64,000 bases of DNA from NCBI RefSeq assembly GCF_024756255.1, contig NZ_JANUHB010000007.1, positions 62,001-126,000 of the forward strand, read 5' to 3'. Positions 62,982 to 64,000 of the stretch are shown here, one piece after another. A program made the translations under genes and the position numbers. The notes beneath the pieces were generated by a model. The model was not told where the DNA came from, ran no database searches, and worked only from the letters and a program-made list of their open reading frames with translations. Source of the stretch: Massilia agilis. GTDB lineage: Bacteria; Pseudomonadota; Gammaproteobacteria; Burkholderiales; Burkholderiaceae_D. The first letter of the stretch is position 1, and each line of letters starts with the position of its first letter.

Positions 62982-64000
62982 CTAAGGGGTCTGCGTATAG
63001 CGCGGCGCGCGCCCGCCGCGGTGGCCGAACATCATCAGCTCGGCCAGCAGCATGCGCGCCGGCTTGACCGTGTCCAGCACCGCCAGCGACAGCCCGAACA
63101 GCGATTGCAGCGGCCCGGTGTCGGTGAAGATGCGCGCCATCGCATCGGTCACGCTGATGGTCAGGCGCCGGTCATGCTGGCGCTCGTCCACGAAGCGCTG
63201 GACCGCATGCGGGCCCGCTCCTTCAGTGGCCAACACGCGCGCCAGCACCGCGGCGTCGCGCAGGCCCAGGTTCATGCCCTGTCCCGCCACCGGATGCAGC
63301 GTCTGCGCCGCATTGCCCACCGCGACCGTGCGCGCGGTGGCGCGCGCGTCCGCGTTCAGCCCCAGCGGATACGCCACCCGCGTCGATGCGGCGGTAAAGC
63401 GTCCCAGGCGCGACCCGAAGGCGTCGCCCAGCTGCGCCAGGAAGTGCTGGTCGTCCAGCTCCAACAGCTGCGCCGCGCGCTCGGGTTTGACGCACCATAC
63501 CAGCGCGTACTGGTGGCCATCGGCGCCGTCCTGCGGCAGCAGCGCCAGCGGCCCTTCCTCGGTGAAGCGCTCGAAGGCGCGATGGGGAATCGGGTTGCTG
63601 GCGCTGATGCGCGCGATCACGCCGGTCTGCCCGTAGTCGCGCTTGATCGAGCGGTCCTGCTGCTGCCCGAAGATGCCGCCTTCGGCCTGCACCGCCACCA
63701 GCGCGCGGATGGTGCGGCCGTCGTCCAGCGTAAGGGTGACGCGGTCGCTTTGTTCGTCCACGCCCACCACGCGCGCCGGCCGGATCACGGTCACGCCCGC
63801 ACGCTCGCAGGCACGCGCCAGCGCATCGACCACGTCGCCGTAGCGCGCCACGTAGCCCAGCGCGGCCAGCTTGTGCTCGGCACGGTCCATCAGGCTGCGG
63901 CCAAGTCGCCCGCGCCGGCTCACGTGGATCTGGTGGATCGCGGTGGCCGGCAGCGGCCAGGCGCCCAGTTCTTCCAGCAGCAGGCGGCTGCCCCAGGCCA
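62982..64000 (-). CDS. FAD-dependent ubiquinone-biosynthesis hydroxylase (UbiH/COQ6 family), N-terminus outside the window
   Basis: The frame is open from the window edge to its stop codon at 62982 (339 codons). Seen: GAW-ATAIHQIHVSRRGRLG near the edge, ARYGDVVDALARACERAGV, and the FAD motif VAVGNAAQTLHPVAGQGMNLGLRDAAVL. It hydroxylates the ubiquinone ring precursor at the membrane. UbiH, UbiF and UbiI cannot be told apart from this part. Roughly the first 60 residues, with the GxGxxG FAD motif, lie beyond the window. Confidence 0.88.
   Translation of the reverse strand, partial: AWGSRLLLEELGAWPLPATAIHQIHVSRRGRLGRSLMDRAEHKLAALGYVARYGDVVDALARACERAGVTVIRPARVVGVDEQSDRVTLTLDDGRTIRALVAVQAEGGIFGQQQDRSIKRDYGQTGVIARISASNPIPHRAFERFTEEGPLALLPQDGADGHQYALVWCVKPERAAQLLELDDQHFLAQLGDAFGSRLGRFTAASTRVAYPLGLNADARATARTVAVGNAAQTLHPVAGQGMNLGLRDAAVLARVLATEGAGPHAVQRFVDERQHDRRLTISVTDAMARIFTDTGPLQSLFGLSLAVLDTVKPARMLLAELMMFGHRGGRAPRYTQTP

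Overview
The window is GC-rich, densely coded betaproteobacterial chromosome, most like an Oxalobacteraceae member of the Massilia/Duganella type. The indications are the arginine succinyltransferase operon with split AruF/AruG-type subunits, a Tat-exported nitrous oxide reductase, nudJ-mnmA, split pntA, and many short interspersed repeats. The lineage is inferred from gene content and style; no marker gene such as rRNA is present. I found no tRNA, rRNA, CRISPR array, IS element or integrase.

Layout. 1-9801: arginine/glutamate catabolism, (end of aruF)-astA/aruG-astD-astB-NAD-glutamate dehydrogenase-astE, all on +, with overlapping or near-abutting genes except for a 193-nt hairpin-bearing leader before the dehydrogenase. 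9991-17545: an old-yellow-enzyme reductase, a GIN-domain lipoprotein, flavohaemoprotein hmp with an NsrR-like site, an APC amino-acid permease, a divergent pair made of an ArsR-rhodanese fusion regulator and an MFS transporter, and a small cytochrome c. 17911-26031: nosZRDFYX on -, preceded by a perfect FNR/Dnr box. 26385-28544: an exported S46 dipeptidyl-peptidase. 28760-30325: a small lower-GC island with Hcp, a peptidoglycan amidase and a small exported protein, read as an orphan type VI secretion effector/immunity cassette. 30375-37509: PLD-type phospholipid synthase, GlsB-like and glycine-zipper envelope/stress proteins, cytochrome b561 with two YceI proteins, and a TonB receptor. 37648-40690: purB, a GST and a PfkB kinase. 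40698-44275: iron genes bfr, bfd, feoA, feoB and a Cys-rich FeoB companion, with two Fur boxes. 44359-51410: small exported protein, DUF72, CocE-type hydrolase, Xni-like nuclease, a receiver lacking its phosphoacceptor, mnmA and nudJ. 51662-54684: pntAA-pntAB-pntB. 55173-62871: a cluster matching the Pseudomonas aeruginosa itaconate-degradation locus (dctP, ccl, PrpD-like, ict, acyl-CoA dehydrogenase, ich, divergent LysR). 62982-64000: an incomplete Ubi-type FAD hydroxylase.

Functional themes. (1) Arginine is taken to glutamate by the AST pathway, and glutamate to 2-oxoglutarate by the dehydrogenase gene inside the same operon. (2) N2O respiration (nos) and NO detoxification (hmp) each have a matching candidate regulatory site. 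(3) Iron uptake by FeoAB and iron storage/release by Bfr/Bfd share a Fur-controlled intergenic region. (4) Itaconate can be taken to acetyl-CoA and pyruvate by CoA transfer, hydration and citramalyl-CoA cleavage.

Two families of paired-hairpin repeats (A, seven full copies; B, five full copies and one half) fill many gaps. In family B the hairpin tips differ between copies but stay self-complementary. A 3'-terminal relic of dctP lies next to one family A copy.
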